Shown here: positions 11,463 through 25,096 of the stretch, piece by piece
Numbering within the stretch: the first letter of the stretch is position 1
Layout of the letters: each line of letters begins with the position of its first letter
From: Pilaira anomala
Taxonomy: Eukaryota; Mucoromycota; Mucoromycetes; Mucorales; Mucoraceae
Assembly: GCA_025716855.1 (NCBI GenBank)
Contig: JAIXMQ010000033.1
Location: 279,315-343,314 of the forward strand
Reading direction: 5' to 3'
Length of the DNA: 64,000 bases
Position numbers and translations under genes: made by a program
Notes under the pieces: model-generated
Told to the model about the DNA's origin: nothing
The model's input: only the letters and a program-made list of their open reading frames with translations
The model's database searches: none

Positions 11463-14400
11463 GCCTGTGGAGGAGATAATCTGACTGAATCCTATACGCT
11501 AATCGTAGTATATATATAGAATATGTTTACTTACTTGATTGCCCTTATTCCCCTTAAACCATTGCTACATACTACACCTTATCAACTAATAGTAAATAAT
11601 AACAACTAATAATAAAATCGTAATAAAAAATGATAAAACAATTAAAAATTTGATGAAAGGAACCCGTCGTCATATAGGTTCACACAGTAATGTGCAAATT
11701 AATTACTTTTTAAATTGGGTATGACATAAATTACGAATCTGCATCGTAATTTGTGCCATTCCACACAAATAAGTTTCTTTAATTTGATTAGTTAGTACTT
11801 AAGTTTCACCATAACCATAAAAACAGAGATATGTATGTACATGCTATTTCAGTCAAATAGCATTGAACCTGTCTTTACTATATTTCCTACTAGTTCTTTA
11901 TCTCTGTTTTGTTTCAATTTTTGAACCAGCTACCATTTCTACACAAAACTTCCAATAACTTTACCTAATAAACGTTGATAACTCACTCATATACCAACTA
12001 GTTCATGCAAATCAATAGATATTACTATCAGATACGCAACCAGATTCTATTACTCGAATCTATCTGTAGAACTACATGAGAAAAAAAATCATCATTTGTT
12101 ATTATCGACAAAAGAAAATCTTCACCAATTGAAGACCTGTGTAGGTAACGTCATATAAATCTTGCCTAGTAGCAAGAGAAAAGGGAAAAGGTGTCACCAC
12201 ACTACCTTTGTTTTTTTTTTTTTGCCGCAGCAGAGCTTTCTATCAGATAACAGTAAAGAATCATAAAATTAGATGTTAATCTGCCTTAGCAAAGCTTTTT
12301 TAATCTGACGGCACCATTTGTCTTTTTCTTATGTTGCCCCAGTTCATAGCCAATTAGCTATGTAAAATACGTTTTTCCCATCGCTTCATGTAAATCAATA
12401 AATATTACCATCAGATACACCACAGCCCACAAGATTCCATTATTTGAATCAATGTTTAAAATTACATCAGCAACGGTATCATCGTTTGTAATTTTCAGAA
12501 AAACACCATGTTCTTCAACTGTATATCTTTTTATGTAAGATCATACAAAACTCGATTAATAAATTAAAGGGAAAGGGCACCACACTATCGAGGACTTTTG
12601 TTGCAGCAAAGGTAGTATCTCTTTATCATTAGTGAGAAATCAGAACTAGTAAACATCTACCTGATTTTTAACTTAGCCGTTTAGTGAGACGGTACCATTT
12701 ATTCGCTTCTTATGTCGACCAAGTTTATAATAAGTACTATACTAATAAATAAACCTATCAGTTACGTAAAACAATAAGTTTTTCCTACTTTATATATACC
12801 TGTAGATACAATTATCACAAATAGGCCAACAAGATTCTTTTACTTGAATCACTTTTAGATTAGATTCTTCATTCTAAACCTTGAGTGATGAATAAATGCA
12901 TAGGCCAGTTATATTCGATCGAAATGGGTGAAGGTCAATGAATAGGGGGCCACTTTTCGGCGTTTACCGTTGAAGAAGATATCATCTCTTTTTCTTTTTC
13001 TTTTCCTTAAATAAAAAATAAAAAAAAAAGATGAGCTATCAAGCTCGTTTCAACTGAGAGTGCACTATTGCCCAAGAAATTGGAGGCTTGATTGACTGTC
13101 ATCATATTATTAAAAAGAAAGTTCTTGGTGTGTAAGAAGAGTGAATAAAACATAATAAAGTAAACGTAAAAAAATAAAAAAAATAAAAATCAAAAAAGAA
13201 AAAAAGAGTGTTTGAGAAAAAAAAACCTTGCTTATATATATATATACATTAACTTGTTTACAGAAGATAAAAATTGGTGTAATAAGTTCTCACACGAACT
13301 TGTAAAAAAAAAACAAAAAAAAAAGCGAAGTAGAATTTTTTTTTGTTTTTTGTTTATATGACGCCAAGTCGATTGCAAATGATAATGGATCAAGTAGTTC
13401 TCACACTAGCTTATAAAAAAAATACCATACACATGTTATGTTAAAAATAAACACTTGGACATGCCATGGAACAAATTATAATTTTTATTGTTGGGTGTTG
13501 TGCATTTGTAATCTACCTTGTTTTTTTTCTTATATGTTTTGTATGAAATAAAAGACCATACTTCTTCGAAAACCGAATATGACGAAGATTCTTTTTATTT
13601 ATTTAATATGTTATAATAATATTTATTACTTTTCCAAATGTATTATGGACGCCAATGTTTGTTATTTTCCAAAAAAAAAATCAAAGTGCATATTTATTTA
13701 TTTCCAAGCAATATAAACCCTTGTTCAAAAAGAGCTTCTTTCCCATCCTACTTGGTTTATAAAGATAGCCTTATCAACAACATGTGATTACATAACAGCA
13801 TGATTGAATTACGTTGCTGTTGATACTTCTTCACAAGTTGGCTGAAATCTGAGTATAAACAAAAAAAAAAAAAAAATACATGATTAAAATAGATAATACA
13901 TAGGAACAAATATCAACTTCAATATAACATGCTTATTATCAAGTATATAATGTTGTATAAAGAAATATTAGGTGTATTCTTTTTTTTTTTTTTTTGTAAA
14001 CAAGCTCTTTTGCCTTAATAAGCCTGTCAAAATAAGTGACAACGACCTTCTGTTCGTGTCACGGAAAAAAGATTTTTATTTTATTCTTATTTTCATGAGT
14101 TAGAAAATCTTCTTTTATCAGTAAATACCACTACTTCATAACTCCAATGATTAGTCTTGAAAATTTCCCAAGGACTTATATCAATTCGAAACAAGTATTG
14201 CAAGAAGGGAAGCGGTTCTTTCCAAGTTATGAAATAACCAGAAGGCTCATTTAGAAGTTAATACTGGTTCGTCACATGATAATCCTATGTATCTAATTTG
14301 AAAATAAACTAAGCTGATCCGGTTATTTAGACGTGGAACTATACTTCGAAACCATCTTCAATATTGATGTTCAGGCAATATGTACGAAGAGCTTATAGAT

Positions 14401-17235
14401 AACTATCATTATAAAATTATCAACCTCATTGGAGGCAGTTGAATTCTTCAACAAAACCAAGATCTCCTCCCATAAAAGAAATCCTCTGTTTATAGTAACT
14501 ATCACTTTTTAAAACTAATAATATGTTTATAAAATCTCTTTTTATGGTTTATTTTAATGTAATTAGGCATCAAGGTGAATTATGTGTCTAAAAATTGTAT
14601 TATTTTATTTGTAAGAGAGGCAATATTCCATTTTTTACTTAAAGTCCCCAAAATGTCTTTTTTTTTAGAATAATACTTTAGGATGTTAAATTTTTACTAC
14701 AATCAAAAAGAGGCGGTAAATTGAATACAATTCAAAGGTAAAGTACGCGATACATTTGCATTAAAAAAAAAGTGTTATTTGAATAATAACGGTATTCAGA
14801 CTAATTTGACAAGAGTATCTTTATGCCGAGAGATCTATAAAAGCAAGTTTATTAGCGATTAAATATACAGATTGCCAATATTAATTACTAAATTCAAAAT
14901 GGAGCTGTTCCTTCATACAGACATCCTTCGATATCGTGCGGCCTGTCTTTTACACTATAATAAATTTGTTAAAATTCAGTGAGTGGTATTGTATATACTA
15001 ATATTGCCAACTGCTTACGCGTACAAAAAAGAGGGGCGACTCAGAAAAAACAAAAGTGGAACTATTTTATAAGTGAATAAAAATGCATAACTTGCAAAGA
15101 AATTTGGTTTTGGTGAGACAAAGCAAAGACAGCATGTCACAGTAGTTCAACTTGATATGATCTCTGCTTCGAAGAAAGAAAACAAGCAAGCATTAAAATA
15201 AAGAACTAAAGTATCTTACTTATCACTCAGACGTTATTACATATCAGCAACAAGTCCCTTCTAATTGGACTCATACAAATCAAGTCCTTCCTCTAAGATA
15301 TATTATATAGACACCTATGGACCAAATACCAGTTGAATATAGAAAGCAACTGTTATGATACTTGTATATAACACTGAGATATATAAGAAAAGATAGATAA
15401 CGAAAGATTAATGCCATTTGTTTTTCAATATTCATTCGTCTTACTTTAAGTATTGATGAGTCGTTATAAGTAAAGGGGCTCTTTTAACATCTATTAACTT
15501 GTGAAACGCCAGTAATTTACTTGAGTTGAAAGCATAGTTCTTTAAATCGTAAACAACAAATAAAAAATTGAGTTCCAACTCGCAAATATTTGCCCCTATA
15601 AAATTGTCAAGGCACAAACTAAATTCATGCACCAAACGCGTTTTGAAGCCACATGTAGACGAGAATATTAAGAAATTGTTTACATAAACAAATAATTTTT
15701 AATTAGGATCTGTTTGTTTACTTTTTTCATCATAACTTGGAATATAAACAAAAAAAAAAAATTATATTACACTGATCCAAAAGATATATCTTGGGGCAAA
15801 ATTATAATGGTTAAACTAAAAATACTCTCCTGGATGACTGTGTAACAATAACATGACAAGTTTTAGTAAGTCATAAAACATTTTAGTGATTATATTTGTA
15901 ACCCCTTATTTTAACTTTAAAAAAGCTGCTTCGCGTATTTATTTACTTGAAGCGTTCGAAAACCAATGATACAAAGTGCTATCGGAAGATTAGCCCAGAG
16001 AATTATATTATGCCTCCTCGAATAACACCTACAAGCCCAGAGCGATTTCTCGCAAATTCAGTTTTCTAAAAAAATTTAAGTTAAAGAGCACTTTGAAGTC
16101 TGCTCTTAAAAATATTTGGAGGTCTGTTTATAATTCTTTTTTATTTAATAAATGTCATGAGCACTTTACATCATCCAAAATCGTTGCCTATGGGCGTCTC
16201 TAACAGCCATAAAAGCATTCCAAAGGAATCATCTGCCACCTTGGCTTTAAATAAGACCACAATTATAGCCGAAAATTTGCGATATAGGCCCTATGTAAAT
16301 TAAAGTAAATGCATTGTTCAACAATTACAAACGATTAAAATATGTGCCTCTAGATCTTTGAAAAACTATTAAACCAGAGCATTCAAATAACTACTTTAAA
16401 TGAGATAATCAATATTAGAACTAGTATATTATATGAACTCAAAGAATTAAGAGACTTACTTACATAGATGTATGGAACTATTGCAGTGGATCTATTTACA
16501 AAGTAATAAGCTTATAAATGTTATTATGCAAATAACGCAAGAATAATATGAAAATACATACCTTATCAAAAGAAAAATAAATACGTTTAATCTATAAATA
16601 ATTATAAGAAACAAAAATGATTTAGATATTTTTAAGACAAAAGGAGGGCTTCATTAATAACGTGCTTATCACCAAACTTCATATATTTTGGAACGAGAAA
16701 TAAAAGTAAAAATAAAAAGGATCAGTTAGAAGTAAAGAAGTTATAAGTAAAGAAGATTTGAAATTAACACTTAAAAACAAACGAAGAGAAAAAAAAAAAG
16801 GACACCAATTGGATCTATCTTGCGATTTGAAGTTAAGTTTTTTTTTTTCGAAATTAGAAAATAGATATAATTAGCCGACTTGAGGGAATCCCTCAAATGC
16901 TTTTGTTTAAATAAATAAATCTAGTATTATTTTTCCTTTTTATCCAATATGGAGGAAACATGATGTTATTTTTTGCTCCCAGTTGAAGTAGGACCATTTT
17001 CGATTCATGAAATATATCGCTCTGGGCGAGTAGTTAATGCAGCTCGCATGATGTAAAATAGGATTATCCAAAGAAATATCAATTTTGTGAAGGAAAGATG
17101 ATAAGATTTTCAAAATGATCGATTAATTTATAAAAATGTTTTATCAACATTTTTACATTTAAAAGCAAATGCACTTTTTTTTTTTTTTTTTTTTGTCTTT
17201 TTCATCTTTTCATCATCGTATTCTTTTTTTGTCTA
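11463..17235. other. Gene-poor AT-rich region
   Basis: Nearly 5.8 kb without a convincing gene. It contains the degenerate tandem repeat listed separately, many A/T homopolymers, and a short inverted pair of GCCCAGAGCGAT (about 16033-16044 and, reversed, about 17007-17018). Small frames such as 15441-15635 (minus) lack start context, domains or conserved blocks. It may be an old repeat-derived stretch. Confidence 0.45.
12001..12870. repeat. Degenerate tandem repeat, unit about 390 bp, two full copies and part of a third
   Basis: Landmarks recur in the same order. TTCATGCAAATCAATAGATA (12002) matches TTCATGTAAATCAATAAATA (12387). A CACCACACTA block occurs near 12199 and 12579. GACGGCACCATTTGT (12307) matches GACGGTACCATTTAT (12699). 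The motif CTTATGTTG/CTTATGTCG follows each. A partial third copy is seen near 12790-12870 (CAACAAGATTCTTTTACTTG). Divergence is perhaps 30 percent, so the duplication is old. No coding frame runs through it. Confidence 0.55.
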
Positions 17236-18029
17236 TAGAAATATATAAAGATGATAAACATCTAATATGGACGAGAAAGATAGAAAAGCGGATAAGAAAG
17301 GATTCACAAGATTTACCATCATCATCTACTGGTACCGGTGCCTCTAGAGCTAATAATAAAGTTATTTCTATTTTTATAATACTAAACAGATTGATTTTTA
17401 AGATAAGTCAAGGAAGAGAAATAAGAAAGACACATTGGAGGTAAAGAAAGAAAAAAAGAAAGCAAGAATGGAGGCTTCCGATTCTATTCGTAAGAAAGGT
17501 GATAAAATCACATACTCATCGCGTAAACAGCCAGGCCACACCTTTAGTGCAAGCTCTCTTTGTGAGATGTTCGAGCTATTATAATGATAGAACAAACGGA
17601 AATAAAAGCAATAAAAAATATATAACAAAGTTAAATAAATCAGACTGCAAAAATAAACTAAACTTTATTAAAAGGTACAAAAAGTGTTTGGTTATATATA
17701 GTAAATAGAAGTTAAACAAGCGAAGCATGAATTGTGAAACATAGCCATGATCAATGATCTATTACAATAAACATGTTGCTGAAAATAAGATAAAAGGTCC
17801 CCAAGTATTATAACTGGTTGCTGTACCTGATAATTATAAAAGAGGCTTGTTGATCATAGAGACAATGATGTGATTTATATATTAGCCAATTAGATAATTA
17901 TTGTAGTGTGAATAAACTTATAGTATCGTAAAGTAGTGAAGGATATTAGAGCATGTGTAATTATATGAGAATATAATGTGCTCGTTCACAACACTTTGCC
18001 CTAACAAAAAACTTAATTGTATCAAGTAA
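17236..18029 (+). pseudogene. Lys/Arg-rich gene remnant interrupted by a solo LTR
   Basis: Before the LTR, frames rich in Lys, Arg and Ser run from about 17236 to 17562 (for example RKKGDKITYSSRKQPGHTF), probably with an intron near 17350-17400. The frame enters the LTR and stops at its start. If the LTR and one copy of its 5-bp duplication are ignored, the same frame continues nine codons beyond it and stops at 18027-18029. So the insertion hit the C-terminal end of a coding region. I cannot name the original gene. The fact that the frame meets in register on both sides of the element is the best evidence that it was real. Confidence 0.4.
17563..17993. mobile_element. Solo LTR of an LTR retrotransposon, copy 1
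   Basis: A 431-bp unit starts TGAGATGTTCGAGC and ends GCTCGTTCACAACA, i.e. TG...CA ends. It is flanked by a perfect 5-bp direct repeat CTTTG (17558-17562 and 17994-17998), which is a target-site duplication. A second copy with its own duplication lies at 33924-34366. No gag, pol or primer-binding site adjoins it, so it is a solo LTR, presumably left by recombination between the two LTRs of a full element. The inner sequence has TATA-like and AATAAA-like words expected of an LTR promoter/terminator. Confidence 0.85.
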
Positions 18030-18530
18030 AAATAAATCGGGGTCTCACAGAAGATTCACGACAACATTAACTCTTAAAGGATTTACTAAACCTGAATACT
18101 ATGAAAAACTTCGAAAAAAGATTTGCGAAATTTCTATTTTCCAACGAGAGGTTCTTATCAAGACGAAGCTATTTAAAAATTTCTATATTGTTAAATAAGC
18201 TACAACGACATTAAGTTTTCATTTTTTCACTCAAAATCTCTGGGTATGGACTATGCAAAGTAATCATGTCAATTGAAACAATCGAAAGCGTGTCAGCTAG
18301 ATTTCTACTTCAAAACTCTAACCCTATATCCCTTTTCTCGCTGAGGCGTTTCACGAATATAAGGAGACCCATTCTACTTAGAACCGTTTCATTCTCTACC
18401 TCTCTAACTGGCTATTCTGATAGTTTATCTAAATACAGTACCCGTTCGCAATTTTCTGAAAACCTTGGCCAAATTAATTTTTCTCAAGTCAGAAATAAGG
18501 CCCTGATACGGTTTACGGCCACATAAGTAT

Positions 18531-18595
<65 letters not shown>

Positions 18596-20295
18596 AGCTT
18601 TAAATAGAATGGTTACGGAACCATAAAATATGGATATGTAGTTACTCACGGAAATTTAATATTTTATGGTCATCATTCAGGAAGACCTGGTGCCAGAAGT
18701 AAGTGTTTGAAGTTGCGTTACAGCTTACTTTGTATTTTTATACAGGCTTTTCCTTCTTTCTGAAAGCATATTTTTACTGGCCTCTAAATCAATATTTCAT
18801 CGTTTTTTAGTATGTATGAATATTGATATATTTTTTTAATTTTTTTTTTATTCGTATCTTTTTAAATATACGATGTATAACGAGCGAAAAAAAAAAAAGA
18901 AAAAAAAAAACTACAACAACACCAACCAAAAATTTAGTACTTACTCTACATACTTTTGGAGTGAACTGTAAGTTTCATAGCAAGGCACATAGACTTTACG
19001 TATTTGATCCACTGATTAATAATAATAAAAAAAAATAACTATCTAAAGTGCCTCCCTTCCAGTTTATGTTGTGTTTTCTGTAAGAAAGTAAGTATTTTTT
19101 GTGTCCTTTTGCCTTTCTACATATCCCTTTGCTTATACATAAACAATAAAGTAAACCACTTGATACCTTTTCTATCTCCTAAATTCCGAAAACCATATTC
19201 AACAGTAAGTTAAAAGATGTTTTTTTTTATAATTCAATTGACAACAATTAATCCCAAAATTCCGGATAGTTACGTAGCATATAGGATTCACCATTTTTAA
19301 ATTTTGCTTTGTTAATTATGATACTATTCAAAGTACTGTCATAGGTAGCTTTAGCTAAAGAGATATTAGTAGCAGATATGAAGTGAAGATAAACCCCCTA
19401 TTTATCTTAACGGTAGATCTATTAACGCCACTGCTTAATTTGCAAAAGATTTAGAGTTTATGTCCAGAACCTGAAGGTCGTTTTTCTTTAGTAACGCTAT
19501 TACCCGTTTATAAAAACACTTTAAAACCAATGTTCCTGACTGGATACTTGAAAATGTATAATGCATACATCACCCACTTTTAAAAAGTAGTTTGACCAAC
19601 TTTTTTTTTTCCCACAATGATCTGAAAAAATAAGGAAAATAATTGCTTAAAGAGTTCGTAAAAAAAAAAAAATAGATACGAATAATAAAATTTGAGGCTG
19701 GAGAGCACAGTTAATAATTAAAACCTTATAATATGTCTTTATTCATTTAGTTGACCATAAATCCGCACATGATTTTCAGAAAAAAAATATTAAACACATG
19801 TCCACACACAAGGTTGTCAATTGTAGGAATACATATTAAATATGTTTTTCCCTCCGTGAATACGGCGACGGGGGGTAACGCATACAGACAGGTTTGATCA
19901 TCGAACATAATAACAATTAACGCAAACTTTAATATTGCATTAATAATAATAATAAAAAAGATGGTTCTAGAAGTCAACACTGGGCTGAGTATATCCTAAT
20001 TTGAGGTCATGTATTTAAGAGGGACGAGAAGAGTATACAAATCTTTGGATATATTTTACCATATAGAGTTTTGGCTAAACTTAATGCCATGCTATAACAA
20101 ATATATACATAGCTTTAAGTTTTATGGTTTAATCAAAAAAAAAAAAACCTCAATGTGTAGTTGTTTCAAGAAAAGTAATAACGAATACTCATTCTTCATT
20201 TCTCGTTTTTTTTTTCTAAAAAAAAGAAAAAATGTCATAAATAGAATATGTAAAGAATTACTATTTTTACTCGTTTCCATTACGTTCGAATAAGA

Positions 20296-20326
<31 letters not shown>

Positions 20327-20707
20327 CACACGGTATAATAATCTATTAAGGAATTGTTTCATTTTTATGTCACACCCAGTTCTCATGGTAAAAATAAAAA
20401 AAAAATAGGCCAACCTTTTCGTTGTAATTAATGCTGATACACAAAAAAAAAAAAAAAGTTTAATTCTTATAACTATTACATAATTTATTAAATTTGAGCT
20501 CTATTGTAGTTAGTCTACAAAAAAAAAAGAACTCTCTTAGTTTTTCTATTTTTTTTTTTTTTTAAAAAAAAAAAGGAGGGGCGTATAAGATATAAAATGT
20601 TTGTGTGTGATATAATTTCATAATGTGTAAAAAAGATCAACTTTGTTTAAAATGCAATAAGGAGAAATTCAGGGTCGATTTTATAAAAAAAAAAAAGGCC
20701 AGCTTTT
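18030..20707. other. Gene-poor region rich in homopolymers
   Basis: About 2.7 kb with a 59-base poly-T near 18535-18593 and many A/T runs of 12-24 bases. An 86-codon frame at 18266-18526 (plus; Ser/Arg-rich, MSIETIESVSARFLLQ...) has no recognisable family and may be chance. Short coding-like scraps around 18650-18700 do not extend. No RNA gene found. Confidence 0.4.
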
Positions 20708-23700
20708 TTAAAGTGTCAAGAATTTAAGAATTTTGCTTTTCTCATCTGAATTCAATGTGTTAAATGCATTGTTCCACTGATCTCGTGTTAAAATACGATA
20801 GTAACCTTTCACAACCTTACATACATAAAAAAAAAAGGAGTAAAAAAAAAAAAAAAAAAAAAAAAAGTTAGAAAAAGGAGAAAAAGTTAGAAATCCAATT
20901 TTTTTATGCTTACATCACATAAATCCACCAATAAACGATCAGAAGGTTTTTCCCAAGTAGAGATAGCAACCAATAACAAATGCAAATGCTACATAAAAAA
21001 AAAAAAAAAAAAAAAAAGTTAAATTTCTAAATATAGAGAAACCGAAAAAAAAAACTTACTTGGTGTGCGTCCTGTGCGTTTAACTTTATAATTGCACACA
21101 GACCTCGGAAAGCAGATTCCTTCTCTTCTCCTTCTCGGACCGACAAGGAAGTTTTTAAACAAGGCTGAATGAATAGAGAGAGTGTAGGGGCTAAAAGGTC
21201 AGGACAGATGAGTGATAATCTACCTAGAGCAATCATGACATTTTCATGAATAGAAGCAGGTACAGTAGAGTGAGTGAAAAGGGGTACCAATACTTGTAAT
21301 AGACTAGACAAGTAACCTTGTACTTGTGTACTTTGGCAACGCATCACCATTTCACCTAATGCCCAAATCACGTTATTGTACACACTAAATGAAATGAAAT
21401 ATCCTTGATTACATAGAATACGAATCATTTCTGTCAAGATGGTATGAAAATAAGGTAAAAGAGAATCAAAACTAGCGCCTGCAATATCACCTAATAAAAC
21501 AAATGTAGACTGAAGTACTTCTGGAACGGGGTCCTATATAGTATGTATGTATATATATATATAAGTATATATGTATATACATAAGGAGGATGAGGAGGAG
21601 TTATTAAGAAGTGACTTACATGAATACAATTGACTAATAAAGATAATAAAGGTGGATTCGTTTTTGCTATTAATGGTTCAATCGTGGCCCCCAGACCTTG
21701 TACTATGCCAGATAATAAATCAAGTGCTGCAATTAAAAATTCCACGTTGGGCGGAACTACTGTTTCTGGATTTTGATCCGCCATCATTTGTTCTTGTAAA
21801 GTAGACGAAATTAATTTTACGCATCTTGTAAGTACAGGATCTACGTATTGAATAAATCCAGGACCCAGCGCCGCAGTAATATTTGAAAGACACTATAGGA
21901 ATAAAAATAAAAAGAGAGGGGATTAGTGATATATGTATATGTATATATATATACATGTACATTATATTTACTTCTAGTAATGGGAATAAATCAGTATCTT
22001 TATCTGAGAGTTCATTCCATTTAGTAATCAAAGGAGGCATAAGTAAATTAATAAACTGAGGTTGATTCAATTCAGATTTTACAGCATCAGCCAAAGTACC
22101 CAGAGCATCATAAAGAAACAATCGATTCTTTCGTTTATAGAGACCAAAAGCACGATTTGTTTGGAATAAAATTTGATAGAGATAAGGTACAAGTTTAATC
22201 GAAGCAGATTCGGTTAGAACAATAAAGCCCGTACAAGCCGACTCTTGTACTCGTTTATTAGAGTCTAATAATCTATTCAGTAACCCAAACAGCACGGGTT
22301 CAAAAAATCTTGTGGCCTTGTGTTCATCTACTAACCAATTAGAGAATCGGCTTATTGCCCAACAGGATATAGAACGTACTAATGGCTACACAAAGATATT
22401 ACAATAGAACTTAATTATACAAAGAACTATTTTAATCATCATATATTTTGTATATACTTACTTCTGGGTCAATCATAGATTTAAGTAAATAAGGTATTAA
22501 CCTGTCTAAATGAAGACTGAATACATCAATACCACCTTCTGCTGCTGCACCTAATGCTAAAATACCACTTTCTCGTATCAACCAATTCTCATCATTTAAT
22601 GTTTGATTAAATAATAAGTCTAGAAGGATAGTACAGAAATCATCTCGAAAAGTAACTGCCAAGATATCAAGTGCAGAAGCACTACTTTGTCTTGAAGAAT
22701 CGCGAGCATAAAATTCAGCTTCATCTACACCATCTTCATTATCATCATCATCATCATCATCATCTTCTTCTTCTTCTTCATCATCATCATGTTTCATACT
22801 TGAAGAAGAACAACTTGTATCATCAAAATCAGAATCTACTGCTTCTTCTTCTTCTTCTTGAAGATGATTTATAAGATCATTCGAATGCTTTATATGATCA
22901 GGCTTTGGTCTACTATAACATTTAGAAGGAGGAGGAAGAGGAGGAAGTCTATCATTTTGATGAGGAATAAAAGGTAATAAATCTAATAAATCGGATTCAG
23001 AATAAACCATACGATGTAATAAAGTGGGTACTAATTGAGGTAAGTAAGGTATCAATTGATCTCTATAGACTTCACTATGAGCATAATCTATCCAGAAATC
23101 ACATGCAGCCAAAACGATATCATTATCAGTATCTTTTAAAGCTTGAATCATGAACTCAATAGTTAAATCCAAATAAGGTTCTACTCTTTCTGGAAAGGCT
23201 TCTAATAGAATAGGTAATATTTTACCAAACTCATGTCGAACACGAAGGACAGGATCTTTAGAGGTTTGATAGAGAGCAGGTAAAAGGATGTCTAATTGAT
23301 TTAAAAAGGAAGCTTGCTTCAATAATACAAATTGTCTTGTAGCATGAATTGCTTGTGCACGCACGGTTGAATCGGTACTTGAATAAGCTTGAATGATATA
23401 TGGCAAAATGAAACCAAGTGGTGGTTGAATACCTACTTGTATCTCCTGATCCAATTCTTTTGAAACTTCAGAACACATTATGAAAATTGTATTCAAAGAA
23501 AACTATCATATCTTTTTATGATCAAAAACTTAAATAACTAAAAAAAAAATTTGTACAAGTCTTTTGATATGTATATATTTTTTTTTACCTTGAATACTAC
23601 AGGATCTTTTAATTTTTCAATCAAGAGCATTAACCCATTTGACCAGTTATGTACTCGACCTCGACTAAAGATAATTGAAATCACACAAGAAATAGTGTTC

Positions 23701-24097
23701 AAAATACGTTCGTTATCGTCTAAAGGTGGTGATTGGATATAGTCAAGACATGTTTGCTTTAGATAGTCAAGTACTCTTATTGGGATTCGATTGAATTGGT
23801 TCGTCAGGTTGAGTTTGAGTTGATCTCCTGCCATCATTCGAGTAGATATTTCTTGTGACTTTAATTGAATAAGGATATAAGCAAGATAGGCATTATAATC
23901 TGGATATTCATGAAAAGAAGCAAGCCTCTAAAAAAAAAAGAGGGGGTTTCTAATATGAGTATAAATTGTTGTCAACTAGTAGAATATATATATATTACTT
24001 GTGTCATGAGTGCTTGCTCTCGGTTCGTTGGATCGGCTGCATCTCTTAATAAAACGAGTAATTCACGTAAACCTTGTTGTTGCGGTTGCCAAGTCAT
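20708..24097 (-). CDS. KAP104: Transportin (karyopherin beta-2, Kap104-type importin)
   Basis: Eight exons (24097-23999, 23927-23589, 23502-22462, 22385-21972, 21892-21620, 21533-21060, 20988-20914, 20815-20708), all in phase 0, give 940 residues. Transportins carry PY-NLS cargos such as hnRNPs into the nucleus with Ran. The N-terminus MTWQPQQQGLRELLVLLRD matches the first HEAT repeat of the family; the rest is a chain of HEAT helices (for example NWLIRESGILALGAAAEG, VYNNVIWALGEMVMRC). A long acidic insert (roughly residues 360-410, runs of Glu and Asp) sits where transportins have the H8 loop that releases cargo on RanGTP binding; here it is unusually rich in Asp/Glu repeats. The C-terminal block GYYRILTRDQWNNAF ends like other family members. 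Exon borders all restore frame, so the model is strong. Confidence 0.94.
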
Positions 24098-25096
24098 TAT
24101 TTTATTTTAAAAAAAAAAATAGTAAGAAAGAAAGAAAGAGAAAAAAAAGAGAGAGAGAGAGAGAGAGAAAGCTATTTATAACCAACTTTTCACTTGTTCA
24201 TTCTCCCTTCCCGTGACATGAACACACAATGAGGACAAGAAAAAGAGTTGTTATCAGGTGTTAATGGGTTTTTTTTTTCTCGTTTTTGATTTTATTTTAA
24301 AACGGAGTTTTTCTTTCTATATATACAAAGTTTTGAAAAAAAAAAAAAAAAAAAAAAAAAGTTTATTTTTACTTTTTGTAAAACGGAAAAAAAAACAATA
24401 AAAACTTATTTAAAAACGTCGTGTTTAAAAAGCTTATCTTGATTGTGATATTAAAAGTATCATTCTCTCACAGAAATGACGTCTGCTTACTCTTTCTCTT
24501 TTTTTTTTTTACGCGTTGTCTATTTTGTTTCAGCCCACTATTTTTTTTTTTTTGGTTCTCGCCTTTTTGTATAATTTCAATTTTATGAAATTGTAATAAG
24601 CAAACAGTAATATATTAAATGCCTCTCTCTCTCTTTCTTTTGTTTTCGTCATTTAGTTATGAATTCATCTTGAAATGATGTGATAAAAAAAAAAAAAAAA
24701 ATGAAATAGGTATAGTTCGCAATAGAGGGGAAAAAGTTTAGTGCGAAAATTAGTGATTCGAAAAAAAAAAAAAAATGTTTGGGGGAGACACCAGTCTTCT
24801 TTTTTTTTTTTTTTTTTTTTTACCCCTTGATTACTTGTTGCTGCAGTTTATTTATTTACTTTAGTCTCGATTTTTACATAAGAAAAAGGGGGAAAAAAAA
24901 AAAGGAAGTCGTGATTCAAGTGATACTACGTCAAGGTCTTTTTTTTAATGAAACCTTAATACCTTAAAAAAAAAAGTGCTACTCTGAGTTTTAAAAAAGA
25001 AAATGATGAAATTTTTATTTTATTTTTTTCAAAAAAAGAAAATGAGTATGTTTGGTATATAAAGGATGTTTGTGTATATGTATAAGATGAAATGGA
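24098..25096. other. Intergenic: promoter of the transportin gene, 3' region of the FYVE gene
   Basis: About 1 kb with a (GA)n tract near 24145-24171, several poly-A/T tracts and a TGACGTCT word at 24476-24483, a CRE-like sequence on the promoter side of the transportin gene. Near 24210, CCGTGACATGA resembles the CGTGACGTGA seen before RNR. A 62-codon frame at 24779 is homopolymer-driven and not believed. Confidence 0.35.

Noticed and set aside
12001..12870. Possible CRISPR-like array
   Set aside because: Repeat unit is ~390 bp, degenerate, without short repeats and unique spacers.
15441..15635. 64-codon frame in the gene desert (minus)
   Set aside because: No domain or signal; within expectation for chance in 5.7 kb.
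18425..18649. Frame with a long poly-Lys stretch (minus)
   Set aside because: Product of the 59-base poly-T tract; not a protein gene.
19747..19980. 77-codon hydrophobic frame (minus)
   Set aside because: Hydrophobicity follows from AT-rich codons; no flanking gene structure.
22671..22874. His/Leu-rich frame antisense to transportin
   Set aside because: Antisense reading of the acidic (Asp/Glu codon) insert.
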